Made by a program: the position numbers and the translations under genes
NCBI RefSeq assembly: GCF_000585335.1
Contig: NZ_KK073872.1
Coordinates: 2,471,283 to 2,535,282, forward strand
Source of the DNA: Cloacibacillus evryensis DSM 19522
GTDB lineage: Bacteria > Synergistota > Synergistia > Synergistales > Synergistaceae
Reading direction: 5' to 3'
Length of the DNA: 64,000 nt
Notes under the pieces: generated by a model
Databases searched by the model: none
The model's input: the letters and a program-made list of their open reading frames with translations, nothing else
Told to the model about the DNA's origin: nothing
Part shown: in pieces, positions 1-8,218 of the stretch
Layout of the letters: each line of letters starts with the position of its first letter
How positions within the stretch are numbered: the stretch's first letter is position 1

Positions 1-344
1 TCCGGCGCCAGCGCGCGGCAGACGGCGCGGTCGTCAATATGTGGGGGCAGCGGGCGCAGGATGAGCACTCCGTGGACGCTCCCATCGTCGTTTATCGAAC
101 GCACCAGCCCGACGACCTCCTCCTGAGTGACATCCGCAGCGAAGTGGTATTTACGCACGCCGACGCCGGCGGCTTCGCAGCATTTAGCGGCGCCGCGCTC
201 GTAGGCGATATCATCGCCGTTTTCCCCCACTCTGATTATCGCGAGCGTCGGCGCGGCGCCCAGGGCGCGCAGTTCGTCGCATCTGTTTTTCAGGTGAAGG
301 TTCAAGGAATCTACAACGGGCTTTCCTTTAAGGATCTCTGTCAT
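1..344 (-). CDS. folD: FolD, methylenetetrahydrofolate dehydrogenase/cyclohydrolase, N-terminal part (runs off window)
   Basis: The first 114 codons are visible; the 3' end lies beyond base 1. The protein begins MTEILKGKPVVDSLN and carries the FolD N-terminal hallmarks: a VGE(N)-type loop near residue 40, a YERGAAK stretch near 50, and the SVHGVLILRPLPPHID segment near 90-105 that matches the family signature (VHGILVQLPLP in classical FolD). The enzyme interconverts methylene-, methenyl- and formyl-tetrahydrofolate in the cytoplasm. The classical catalytic lysine (YVxxK) appears to be alanine here, with a lysine two residues later; variants of this type occur in some anaerobes. The start is the ATG at 342-344; the ribosome-binding site is weak. 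Confidence 0.9.
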   Translation of the reverse strand, partial: MTEILKGKPVVDSLNLHLKNRCDELRALGAAPTLAIIRVGENGDDIAYERGAAKCCEAAGVGVRKYHFAADVTQEEVVGLVRSINDDGSVHGVLILRPLPPHIDDRAVCRALAP

Positions 345-434
345 CTATCTTTTACCATCTTTCATTAAGATAAAACCATAATATGCGCTATATTTTAGCA
401 TATCGCCGCCCGCGCGCCGTCGGACCGGCGGCCT

Positions 435-2060
435 CTAATTTTCTCCAAACAGCGCCGTATCCACGCTCGCGCTGAAGTGTTCCCTGTCAAGGACGTCGTA
501 GATGTTGCAGCGGTCGAGCGTCTGCATCACCTTCGGATGGACGCCGCAGATGAGCACGCTGGTCCCGGCGAGGAGGCGTTCCCTTATTATATCTATGAGA
601 GTGGTGGCGCCGACGAAATCTATCAGCGGAACGCCGCGCAGCGATATTATCACCTTGTCGCACTTCGGCAGATCGCGGAAGCTCCTGACGAGCTTGTCGT
701 CGTTGGAAAAGAAGACGACTCCGGTTACGTAGGCGATGTAGGCCTCGCCGTGCATCGCCTCGACGTCGTCGTCGCGCCCGCGCAGCTTGCTGTTGAGTAT
801 CTTCGAGAAGTATATGTTGAGCTCCGCCGCTTTAAGGATAAAGACAAGCATCGCGAACTCTATCCCGATCACGATCGCCACCGTAAGGTCGAATACCACC
901 GTACAGACCATCGTGATGAGGAATTGCAGCATCGCGCTCTTGAAGCCGCTGGAGAATATCTTCTTTATCGCGTGCCACTCGTTCATGCGCCAGGCCGTCA
1001 TCATCAGCACCCCGGCGAGCGCGGAGAGCGGCAGCGCCGACATCACGGGACTGAGGAAGAACATCGAGGCAAGCAGTCCGACCCCGTGGAATATGCCGGT
1101 GAGCCTCGTCTGGCAGCCGGATTTTATCGCGACGCTCGTGCGCGCGATCGCCGCCGTCGCGGGAACGCCGCCTAGAAGCGGGATCAGCATGTTGCCGATC
1201 CCCTGCGATATCAGCTCCTGGTTGGCGTCGAACCTGCCGCCCGTCATCTGCTGGCCGCTCGCGCCGCAGAGCAGGCTCTCGATCATGCCGAGCGCTGCGA
1301 TCGTGATCGCCGGCGACAGCATCGAGGGAAGACGGAAAAAATCTATCCCCGAAAGCGAAAGGCGCGCCTCGGAGACGAGCGAGCGCGGGATATCGCCCAC
1401 GGTGGCGACGTCAAAGCCGCATAAAAGGCTGAGGAGCGTCGCGATCGCGATCGCGGCAAGCGAGGATGGCACCTTCTCCGCAAGGCGCTTCGGCCATGCG
1501 GCCATGATGACGATGACCGCCAAGGCGACGAAGAGCGCGGCGCAGTTTATGTCGAAGCCAAGCGAATGATAGGAGATGAGACGCTCCAGCGCCGTCTCTC
1601 CCCTCGATACCGTGCCGAACATGTTGTCTATCTGTCCCAGAGCGATTATCACCGCGATCCCCGAGGTGAAGCCCGTGATCACCGGAGCCGGGATCAGGAA
1701 GATGAACTTTCCCAGTTTGAAAATACCAAGCAGCAAGAGAATGACGCCGGCCATAAAGCTGACGGTAAAGAGGCCGTCGATGCCGTAGCGCGCGACGACG
1801 ATGGCCAGCACCGCCGACATCGCTCCGGTCGGACCCGATATCTGGAAGGAGGCTCCCGAGAAGAGGCTCATCACTATCCCGCCGATGATCGCCGTAATGA
1901 GCCCCGCGGCGGCGTCGGCGCCGCTGCCCACGCCGAAGGCGAGCGCCAGCGGCAGCGCGACGGCGGCGACCGTCATCCCCGCGCTGAAGTCCTTAGCCAG
2001 TCTGTCGGCGTTGTAGCCGCGGAATTCACTTCTAAGTATCCTGACGTAATTCTCAAACAT
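435..2060 (-). CDS. SulP family anion permease with C-terminal STAS domain
   Basis: A 541-residue membrane protein. The N-terminal part has the SulP core: AKDFSAGMTVAAVALPLALAF is the first conserved helix, followed by QISGPTGAMSAV and about 10-11 hydrophobic segments to residue ~420. The last ~110 residues form a STAS domain with the LRGVPLIDFVGATTL loop. Such proteins exchange or symport sulfate, bicarbonate or dicarboxylates across the inner membrane; the substrate cannot be read from sequence. I chose ATG 2060 because a GGGGGAG ribosome-binding site lies 10 bases upstream, whereas a longer reading has none. A good promoter lies upstream. No sulfate-assimilation genes are nearby, so bicarbonate or another anion is as likely as sulfate. 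Confidence 0.88.
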   Translation of the reverse strand: MFENYVRILRSEFRGYNADRLAKDFSAGMTVAAVALPLALAFGVGSGADAAAGLITAIIGGIVMSLFSGASFQISGPTGAMSAVLAIVVARYGIDGLFTVSFMAGVILLLLGIFKLGKFIFLIPAPVITGFTSGIAVIIALGQIDNMFGTVSRGETALERLISYHSLGFDINCAALFVALAVIVIMAAWPKRLAEKVPSSLAAIAIATLLSLLCGFDVATVGDIPRSLVSEARLSLSGIDFFRLPSMLSPAITIAALGMIESLLCGASGQQMTGGRFDANQELISQGIGNMLIPLLGGVPATAAIARTSVAIKSGCQTRLTGIFHGVGLLASMFFLSPVMSALPLSALAGVLMMTAWRMNEWHAIKKIFSSGFKSAMLQFLITMVCTVVFDLTVAIVIGIEFAMLVFILKAAELNIYFSKILNSKLRGRDDDVEAMHGEAYIAYVTGVVFFSNDDKLVRSFRDLPKCDKVIISLRGVPLIDFVGATTLIDIIRERLLAGTSVLICGVHPKVMQTLDRCNIYDVLDREHFSASVDTALFGEN

Positions 2061-2108
2061 GAAAGCAGTCTCCCCCGTAAAAGCCGTGATCATAAAACAC
2101 GTCCGTCT

Positions 2109-2137
2109 ATAATACGAAAAAATATTTATTTTATCAA
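2109..2137 (-). promoter_or_regulatory. Sigma-70-type promoter for the SulP gene
   Basis: On the minus strand TTGATA (2132-2137) and TATTAT (2109-2114) are separated by 17 bases, about 50 bases before the SulP start. The surrounding DNA is strongly AT-rich. Confidence 0.55.
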
Positions 2138-2269
2138 CATTTAATGAATTAAAGAAAAAAAGAACAATAACCGGAGTCACTTCGATAAAAAGTAGTTAAG
2201 TTCCACATTCACTACCGTTGACTGCAAGGAGTATAATTTACTTAATGATTAAGCGCAGGAGGTTCTTCT

Positions 2270-3556
2270 ATGGCACACAACCACACACATGGGTCGCCCT
2301 ATTCCCGCCTCGCGGAGAGGCTCAACAGGTTTCCGCAGGGCGCGCCCGAATCAAAGTTGCTCTTTGATATATTGAAGATTTTGATGACAGAGAAAGAGGC
2401 GGGGCTGATGGCCCAGCTTCCGATAAAACCCTTCAGCGCTCGTCAGGCGGCGGAGATTTGGAATCTTTCGGACTGTGAGGCGCAGAAGGTCCTCGACGAG
2501 TTGGCCCGCCGCGCCATCCTCGTCGACATAGAGCAGGGCGGGAAACAGATTTACGCCGTACCGCCGCCGATGGCCGGCTTTTTTGAATTTTCGCTGATGC
2601 GCGTGCGCGAGGATATCGACCAAAAGACGCTCAGCGAGCTTTTCCATCAGTACATCACCGTTGAGGAGGACTTCATGCGCGACCTCGTCCGCGGCGGCGA
2701 TATCCAGATGGGGCGCATCTTCCCGCAGGAGCCGCAGATACCGGACGAATACGCGCTGCACGTCCTTGATTACGAGCGCGCGACGAACGTCATCGACACC
2801 GCCTCGGACATCGGCGTCAGCATGTGCTACTGCCGTCACAAGGCGCTGCACGCCGGCACCGTCTGCGACGCGCCGATGGATATCTGCATGACCTTCAACA
2901 CGACGGCGGCGACGCTCATCAAGCACGGCCACGCGCGCCGGGTGGAGGCCGCGGAGTGCCGCGACCTGCTCGCGCAGGCCTACGACCACAACCTCGTACA
3001 GTTCGGCGAGAACGTCAGGCGGCGCGTCAACTTTATCTGCAACTGCTGCTCCTGCTGCTGCGAGGCGCTGCTCGCGATAAAGCGCTTCGGAGTCGCGCAG
3101 ACGATCTGTTCCAACTTCATCTCCGCGATCGAAACGGAAAAATGCGTCGGCTGCGGCAAGTGCCGGAAGATCTGCCCCGTCGACGCGATCGGGATGACGG
3201 AGGAAAATGGCGTGAAAAAAGCGCGCGTCGTTCCCGAGCGCTGCATCGGCTGCGGCGTCTGCATCAAGCATTGCCCGACTAAGGCGCTTCAGCTGGAGCC
3301 GCGCCCCAACAGGATGATAACGCCGCTCGATACGACACACAGAATCGTCGCGATGGCGACGGAGCGCGGCAAACTGCAGGAGCTGATCTTCGACAACAAG
3401 GTCCTCTTCAGCCACCGGCTGCTCGGCGGCGTGCTCGGCGCTATCCTCAAGCTGCCCGGCCTCCAGCGCTCCTTCGCGCAGGCCCAGCTCAAGTCGAGAT
3501 ATCTCGAAACGATGATATCACGGGCCGCGGGAGGCGGGACACGGAAAGAGGGATAG
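2270..3556 (+). CDS. Cysteine-rich 4Fe-4S dicluster protein with N-terminal winged-helix-like region
   Basis: A 428-residue cytoplasmic protein of unassigned function. Residues ~30-100 resemble a winged-helix fold (ARQAAEIWNLSDCEAQKVLDELARR). A middle region has cysteines at about 186, 188, 199 and 206, then a very dense cluster (CNCCSCCC, about 257-264). Two classical ferredoxin motifs follow: CVGCGKCRKICP (292-302) and CIGCGVCIKHCP (325-335), predicting two [4Fe-4S] clusters. The remaining ten cysteines could bind a further cluster or metal. The start ATG follows a strong AGGAGG site. It is a single-gene unit ending in a terminator. Electron transfer or a redox sensor/maturation role are all possible; I do not recognise a specific gene. 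Confidence 0.85.
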   Translation: MAHNHTHGSPYSRLAERLNRFPQGAPESKLLFDILKILMTEKEAGLMAQLPIKPFSARQAAEIWNLSDCEAQKVLDELARRAILVDIEQGGKQIYAVPPPMAGFFEFSLMRVREDIDQKTLSELFHQYITVEEDFMRDLVRGGDIQMGRIFPQEPQIPDEYALHVLDYERATNVIDTASDIGVSMCYCRHKALHAGTVCDAPMDICMTFNTTAATLIKHGHARRVEAAECRDLLAQAYDHNLVQFGENVRRRVNFICNCCSCCCEALLAIKRFGVAQTICSNFISAIETEKCVGCGKCRKICPVDAIGMTEENGVKKARVVPERCIGCGVCIKHCPTKALQLEPRPNRMITPLDTTHRIVAMATERGKLQELIFDNKVLFSHRLLGGVLGAILKLPGLQRSFAQAQLKSRYLETMISRAAGGGTRKEG

Positions 3557-3563
3557 GCAGCCG

Positions 3564-3595
3564 GAGCCGCGCGTGCGCATCGCGCGGCTCTTTTC
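3564..3595 (+). terminator. Rho-independent terminator after the Fe-S protein gene
   Basis: A perfect 10-bp stem GAGCCGCGCG / CGCGCGGCTC with a 7-base loop, followed by TTTTCCC. Confidence 0.85.
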
Positions 3596-3667
3596 CCAAT
3601 ATCCAGCGTATTTCGCGGCGACACAAAGGCGGCGGCCGAATTAAAATCACGCTTCGTATAGAATTCA

Positions 3668-3687
3668 ACTTTATATCAAGTATAATG
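3668..3687. promoter_or_regulatory. Probable MerR operator overlapping the merR-type gene promoter
   Basis: The 20-base stretch here matches, at about 17 positions, the reverse complement of the near-palindrome at 4560-4580 in front of the next gene (shared core TTATATCAA-TATAA). A TATAAT hexamer at 3681-3686 lies inside it. The arrangement suggests that the MerR protein encoded 22 bases downstream binds its own promoter. Confidence 0.6.
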
Positions 3688-3708
3688 TTGTTTGCGAGGT
3701 GACGGTCC

Positions 3709-4542
3709 ATGGATTTTCAGCGGCTTACGATAGGACAGATGGCAAAGCTCAACCATATCTCGGAGCAGACCCTGCGGCTTTACGCGCGCGAGGGGCTGCT
3801 GACGCCGCATACGGTCGACGGCAGGAGCGGCTACCGTTATTACCACATCATGCAGTCGGCGCGGCTCGACATGATCCAGTACATGAAGTCATACGGAATG
3901 ACGCTCAAAGAGGTCAAGGAATATCTCGACCGCAGCGACGCGAAGGGGATACTGGAGATGCTCGCGAAGCAAAGCGGGGCCATCGACGGGCAGATACGGG
4001 CGCTGGAGCGCAGCAAGCGGGCGATCGCGCGCACCATGGAAAACTACCGGCGTTACGAAGCTCTGCCCAAAGACGACCTTATTTTTATCGAATATATCCC
4101 CGAGCGGCGCATCTACTGTTACCCCTCGCAAAGAAATTTTTTCGAGACGGACAGCGCCGGCTATGAATTTATGCTGCGCGAGCTGAAAGAGGACCTGATC
4201 GCAAGCGACCTGCCGATAACCTATTTCTGCAATGTCGGCACGGTCATGCGGCGCGGGCGGCTGTTGTCGGGCAATTTCTACGCCAACGAGGTGTTCCTCT
4301 TCGTGGACGAGGAGATAGGCGAAAGGTGCGAGCTGCTGCCGGGCGGCCTTTACTGCTGCCTATGTTCGGACGACTGCCTCGACGAGACAGGGAACGCGCG
4401 CCGCCTGCTCGCGGAGATAAAGGAACGCGGCTTCCGGCTCAACGGCGATTACATCTGCGAAGTGATCCTCGATTTTCCCGTTTTTGACACGGAAAGCCGC
4501 AAAATGTTTTATAAGCTCCAGATACCGATCCAGGTGAAATAA
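3709..4542 (+). CDS. MerR family transcriptional regulator
   Basis: A 277-residue regulator. Residues ~6-75 are a MerR winged helix-turn-helix: LTIGQMAKLNHISEQTLRLY, then EGLLTP and GYRYY, the classic wing sequence. A coiled-coil dimerisation helix follows (~80-120). The C-terminal 150 residues resemble an effector-binding domain of the GyrI/BmrR type (IYCYPSQRNFFETDSAGYEF), suggesting a small organic ligand; no metal-binding cysteine pattern is evident. MerR proteins twist promoters with over-long spacers; exactly such a promoter (19-bp spacer) lies just downstream before the dehydrogenase gene, which is therefore its probable target. Confidence 0.9.
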   Translation: MDFQRLTIGQMAKLNHISEQTLRLYAREGLLTPHTVDGRSGYRYYHIMQSARLDMIQYMKSYGMTLKEVKEYLDRSDAKGILEMLAKQSGAIDGQIRALERSKRAIARTMENYRRYEALPKDDLIFIEYIPERRIYCYPSQRNFFETDSAGYEFMLRELKEDLIASDLPITYFCNVGTVMRRGRLLSGNFYANEVFLFVDEEIGERCELLPGGLYCCLCSDDCLDETGNARRLLAEIKERGFRLNGDYICEVILDFPVFDTESRKMFYKLQIPIQVK

Positions 4543-4556
4543 TACGCGATTAGGGC

Positions 4557-4587
4557 TTGACTTTATAGTTGATATAAACTCTATTAT
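4557..4587 (+). promoter_or_regulatory. MerR-type promoter with 19-bp spacer and internal palindromic operator
   Basis: TTGACT (4557-4562) and TATTAT (4582-4587) are separated by 19 bases, the over-long spacing characteristic of MerR-activated promoters. Within it, bases 4560-4580 form a near-perfect inverted repeat with 8-base arms (one mismatch). A similar half-site arrangement lies in front of the regulator gene. Confidence 0.8.
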
Positions 4588-4631
4588 GTAAATACTGAGA
4601 ACAAATATTTTTTCGACGGAGGTAATTATCA

Positions 4632-5714
4632 ATGGATCGTAAAGTCAGAGTTGCGCAATATGGATGCGGCAAAATGAGCAAGTACCTTATGCGTTACGTG
4701 ATCGAAAAGGGCGGCGAACTTGCGGCGGCCTTTGATATGAATCCCGCCGTAATCGGCAGGGACGTCTGTGAGATCATCGGCGGCGCTCCCGTCGGCGTAA
4801 AGATATCCCCCGCCTCGGAGGCGGAGGCGGTATTAAAGGCGGTGAAGCCGGACGTCTGCATCATCGCCACGCGCAGTACGATGGCCGAGCTGAAAGAGGC
4901 CTTCACGGCCTGCGCAAAGAACGGCGTCAACGCCATAACGACATGCGAGGAGGCCCTTTATCCCTGGAACTCGTCGCCGGATATCACAAAGGAACTTGAC
5001 GAACTGGCGAAGGCCCATGGCTGCACGCTCTGCGGCAGCGGCTATCCCGACCTCTATTGGGGCACGATGGTCACCAACCTCGCCGGATCTTCGGCAAAGA
5101 TAACAAAGATACACGGCTCCAGCAGCTACAATGTGGAGGACTACGGCATCGCGCTCGCGAAGGGTCACGGCGCGGGGCTGACGATCGCGGAGTTTGAGAG
5201 GGAGATCGGCAACTACAACAGCCTCTCGTCGGACAAGATAAAGGCGCTCGTGGAAAAGGGCGGCTACATCCCCTCCTACATGTGGAACCAGAACGGCTGG
5301 CTCTGTGAAAAGCTCGGACTCACGATCACCTCGCAGACACAGAGGTGCGTGCCCTGCACCTATAAAGAAGATCTGCACTCGCAGACGCTCGGCATGACGA
5401 TAAAGGCCGGGGACGCCACGGGGATGTCGGCGATCGTGACGACGGAGACGGCGGAGGGAGTCACGCTGGAGACCGAGTGCGTCGGCAAGGTCTACGCCCC
5501 CGGCGAGTTCGACCGGAACGAGTGGACGCTCTGCGGAGAACCGGAGACCACGGTGATCGTCAACCGCCCCGCGACGGTGGAGCTGACCTGCGCGACGATC
5601 GTCAACCGCCTGCCGCAGCTGATAGACGCCAGGCCGGGGTATGTAACGACGAACAACCTGCCTGACAACGCCTATATGGTGAAACCGATAAATTTCTACG
5701 TCAAGAGCAAATAA
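4632..5714 (+). CDS. DapB-like NAD(P)-dependent dehydrogenase, possibly 2,4-diaminopentanoate dehydrogenase type
   Basis: A 360-residue protein with an N-terminal Rossmann fold: VRVAQYGCGKMSKYLMRYV carries the glycine-rich dinucleotide loop, and the domain resembles the N-terminal domain of dihydrodipicolinate reductase. It is too long for DapB (about 270) but fits the amino-acid dehydrogenases related to 2,4-diaminopentanoate dehydrogenase of ornithine fermentation. None of the other ornithine-pathway genes (oraSE, ortAB) is in the window, so the substrate is uncertain. The gene is preceded by a MerR-type promoter and a GGAGG ribosome-binding site, which suggests induction by an amino-acid-like effector. 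It is probably monocistronic and ends at a bidirectional terminator. Confidence 0.65.
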   Translation: MDRKVRVAQYGCGKMSKYLMRYVIEKGGELAAAFDMNPAVIGRDVCEIIGGAPVGVKISPASEAEAVLKAVKPDVCIIATRSTMAELKEAFTACAKNGVNAITTCEEALYPWNSSPDITKELDELAKAHGCTLCGSGYPDLYWGTMVTNLAGSSAKITKIHGSSSYNVEDYGIALAKGHGAGLTIAEFEREIGNYNSLSSDKIKALVEKGGYIPSYMWNQNGWLCEKLGLTITSQTQRCVPCTYKEDLHSQTLGMTIKAGDATGMSAIVTTETAEGVTLETECVGKVYAPGEFDRNEWTLCGEPETTVIVNRPATVELTCATIVNRLPQLIDARPGYVTTNNLPDNAYMVKPINFYVKSK

Positions 5715-5735
5715 GCAAAAGGGAACGGCATTGCG

Positions 5736-5771
5736 AAAGACGGGCAGAGGCGCAGGCCCCGGCCCGTCTTT
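5736..5771. terminator. Bidirectional terminator between convergent genes
   Basis: A 10-bp stem AAAGACGGGC / GCCCGTCTTT with a 16-base GC-rich loop, placed between the convergent dehydrogenase and glutamate symporter genes. Confidence 0.6.
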
Positions 5772-5778
5772 CACTCTT

Positions 5779-6999
5779 TTAGGCGAAAAGCTTTACCAGC
5801 ACATTTATCACTACGACATTGACGATGTCGATGAAAAAGGCTCCGACCGCCGCCACCGCGAAAAAGGCGTCCGGGGCCATTCCGTACTTCGCGCAGACCG
5901 CCTCCATATTCGCGATCGCGTTAGGAGTCGCGCCAAGGCCGAAACCGGCATGTCCCGCCGTGATGACGGCCGCCTGATAGTCGCCTCCGGTAAGGCGGAA
6001 AGTCACATAAAAGGCAAAGAGTATCATCAGGACGACCTGAACGGCAAGGATGGATATCAGAGGGGCGGCCAGGCCGGCCAGCGCCGTCAGGTCGACGGAC
6101 ATCAGCGCGAAGGCGAGAAAAAAGGAGAGGCAGGCGCCGCTGATGTGTTTCACTATGCGCGGATTGACGCGAAACAGCCGCGCGTGGTCACCCGCGTTGC
6201 GTATCGCCATCCCCGCGACCAGGGCGATAGCGTACGCCGGCAAAAGTATGCCGCGCGCGCCGAGCCATTCGCTGAACCACATCCCCAGCCCGACGGCGAA
6301 TGTTATCTGGAAGACGGCCATCAGGATCGAATGGGTGTTTATCTCCTCGCCGGTATCCCCGAAGCTGAAGACGTCGGGTATCATCTCTTTGCGGTAATTC
6401 TCGCCGATGTTTGCCTCATTAGCGAGAGAGCGCCCCTTGATGAGCCGTTCGGCGATCGGTCCGCCGAGCAGCGACCCGGCAAGCACGCCGAAGGTGGCGC
6501 AGGCGATCGCCGCCGCCTGAGCTCCCTGAAGGCCGAGCACCTTTTCAAATTCGTCGGCAAAGACGAGCCCGGTCCCGTGTCCGCCCGTCATCGTAGCGGA
6601 GCCTGCCAGCACCGAGAGCAGCGGATCGAGCCCCGAAAGTTTACCGATCATTATTGCCGCGGCGTTCTGCAGCACCAGCAAAAGACAGGCCGCCAGCAGC
6701 AGCCGGAAGGCCGCCCGGCCGCCCCTCCTGAGCAGAGCGACGCTCGCGCCGAGCCCTATAGTGGTAAAAAAGGCGATCATAAACGGTTCCATGAGAGTAA
6801 GGTCGAATTCAAAGCCGACCCTGGAGGCGGCAAGCAGCCGGAGCAGCGCGAATAACAGACCGCCGGCGACCGCGGGCGGGATGTTGTAGCGTATAAGGAA
6901 CTTCACGCGGCGGCAGAGGGTGACGCCAAGCCAGTAAAGGATCGCGGCAAAGGCCATAGTCTGAATAAAGTCCATCTTCACCACAAAAATATCAGACAT
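5779..6999 (-). CDS. gltS: Sodium/glutamate symporter, GltS family (copy 1)
   Basis: A 406-residue inner-membrane protein with about 10-12 transmembrane segments. The GltS signatures are present: GSATMTGGHGTG in the middle re-entrant region and GFGLGATPNAIANM near the C-terminus. These are the two inverted glycine-rich hairpins that form the transport path. It imports glutamate (possibly D/L or related acidic amino acids) with Na+. It is the last gene of an operon and lies just after a paralogous copy; the two share most motif positions, so they look like an old tandem duplication. A strong AGGGAGGG ribosome-binding site precedes the ATG. Confidence 0.92.
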   Translation of the reverse strand: MSDIFVVKMDFIQTMAFAAILYWLGVTLCRRVKFLIRYNIPPAVAGGLLFALLRLLAASRVGFEFDLTLMEPFMIAFFTTIGLGASVALLRRGGRAAFRLLLAACLLLVLQNAAAIMIGKLSGLDPLLSVLAGSATMTGGHGTGLVFADEFEKVLGLQGAQAAAIACATFGVLAGSLLGGPIAERLIKGRSLANEANIGENYRKEMIPDVFSFGDTGEEINTHSILMAVFQITFAVGLGMWFSEWLGARGILLPAYAIALVAGMAIRNAGDHARLFRVNPRIVKHISGACLSFFLAFALMSVDLTALAGLAAPLISILAVQVVLMILFAFYVTFRLTGGDYQAAVITAGHAGFGLGATPNAIANMEAVCAKYGMAPDAFFAVAAVGAFFIDIVNVVVINVLVKLFA

Positions 7000-7012
7000 C
7001 TCTTATCCCTCC

Positions 7013-8218
7013 CTAAAGAAACGCCACAAAGCTCTGTATGACGACGGCGTTCACGATATCGATGAAGAACGCCCCGACGATGGAGACGACAAAGAAGGCG
7101 CGCGGCGCGGCGCCGTAGTTGCTTGTGATCGCGTCCATATTGGCGATGGCGTTAGGCGTGGCACCGAGGCCAAAACCGCAGTGTCCCCCGGCGATCACCG
7201 CCGCCGTGTAATCGCGGCGCATTACGTTGAAGGTTATAAAATAGGCGTAGAATCCCATCAACAGAGTCTCTCCAAGCAGGATCAGCGACATCGGCCCGGC
7301 AAGGTCGGCCAGCTGCCAGAGTTTGAGCGACATCAGGGAGAGCGCGAGGAAGAGCGAAAGGGCGACGGCGCCGATGGTGTCGGCAAGCCGCAGGTGGACC
7401 TTGTACAGCCCGCTGACGTCGCTCAGGTTGCGGATAAAGATGCCGACGAAGAGCGCGCACAGATACGTGGGAAGCTGTATGCCGATCTTGACCAGTTCCT
7501 CGTAGATGAAAGCGCCGGCGCTCATCGCGATCGTGATCTGCATCAGCGTCGTCATCAGCACGGAGGCTGAAACCGGGCCGTCAGAGGCGGCGTCGAGACT
7601 CTCATCGACCGTCTCATAGGTCATTTCATCAGGGTTAAGATGCGATTTTGCCAGGTGATTGCGTTCTATGATGCGGCGCGCCACCGGGCCCCCGAGGATG
7701 GAACCCATTACGAGGCCGAATGTGGCGGCGGCCATCGCAAGCTCCATGCCGCCCGCGAGGCCGTATTGTTTCTCAAAAAGGTTGGCGTAGACCGCGCCGG
7801 TGCCATGGCCCCCGGACATCGTGATGGAACCGGCCAGCATACCGAGCAGCGGATGTATCCCCGTCGCGTAGGAAAGAGCCACGGCCAGCACGTCCTGCAG
7901 GATCACCAGGACAGAGGCGATCATAAGAAAGATAAAAACCTGCGGCCCGCCCTGCTTCAGCATTTTGAAGCTCGCGGCAAGCCCTATGCTCGTGAAGAAG
8001 GTTATCATCAGCGGATCTTTGACGAGCATGTCGAAATTGAAAGAGAAACTGTCTTTGAGCGCCCAGCTCGCCAGCGCGAAGATCACGCCGCCGATCACCG
8101 GCGCCGGTATATTATACTTGCTCAGAAAGGATATCCTCTTTCTGAGAAACATACCCAGCCAGAGAATGGCGGTGGCGAAAGCCACGGTCTCGACGAGATT
8201 GAAGCGGAGTTCTGTCAT
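7013..8218 (-). CDS. gltS: Sodium/glutamate symporter, GltS family (copy 2)
   Basis: A 401-residue paralogue of the neighbouring symporter with the same signatures (GSITMSGGHGTGAVYA and GHCGFGLGATPNAIANM) and the same length. Sequence between the motifs has diverged considerably, so the two copies may differ in substrate (for example D- versus L-glutamate) or affinity. The start ATG overlaps the stop codon of the upstream ROK kinase gene (ATGA), indicating translational coupling. Expected location: inner membrane. Confidence 0.92.
   Translation of the reverse strand: MTELRFNLVETVAFATAILWLGMFLRKRISFLSKYNIPAPVIGGVIFALASWALKDSFSFNFDMLVKDPLMITFFTSIGLAASFKMLKQGGPQVFIFLMIASVLVILQDVLAVALSYATGIHPLLGMLAGSITMSGGHGTGAVYANLFEKQYGLAGGMELAMAAATFGLVMGSILGGPVARRIIERNHLAKSHLNPDEMTYETVDESLDAASDGPVSASVLMTTLMQITIAMSAGAFIYEELVKIGIQLPTYLCALFVGIFIRNLSDVSGLYKVHLRLADTIGAVALSLFLALSLMSLKLWQLADLAGPMSLILLGETLLMGFYAYFITFNVMRRDYTAAVIAGGHCGFGLGATPNAIANMDAITSNYGAAPRAFFVVSIVGAFFIDIVNAVVIQSFVAFL

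Noticed and set aside
5731-6855. Long plus-strand frame (374 codons) opposite gltS
   Set aside because: Antisense to a well-supported transporter; sequence is charged and low-complexity, typical of GC-rich shadow frames.
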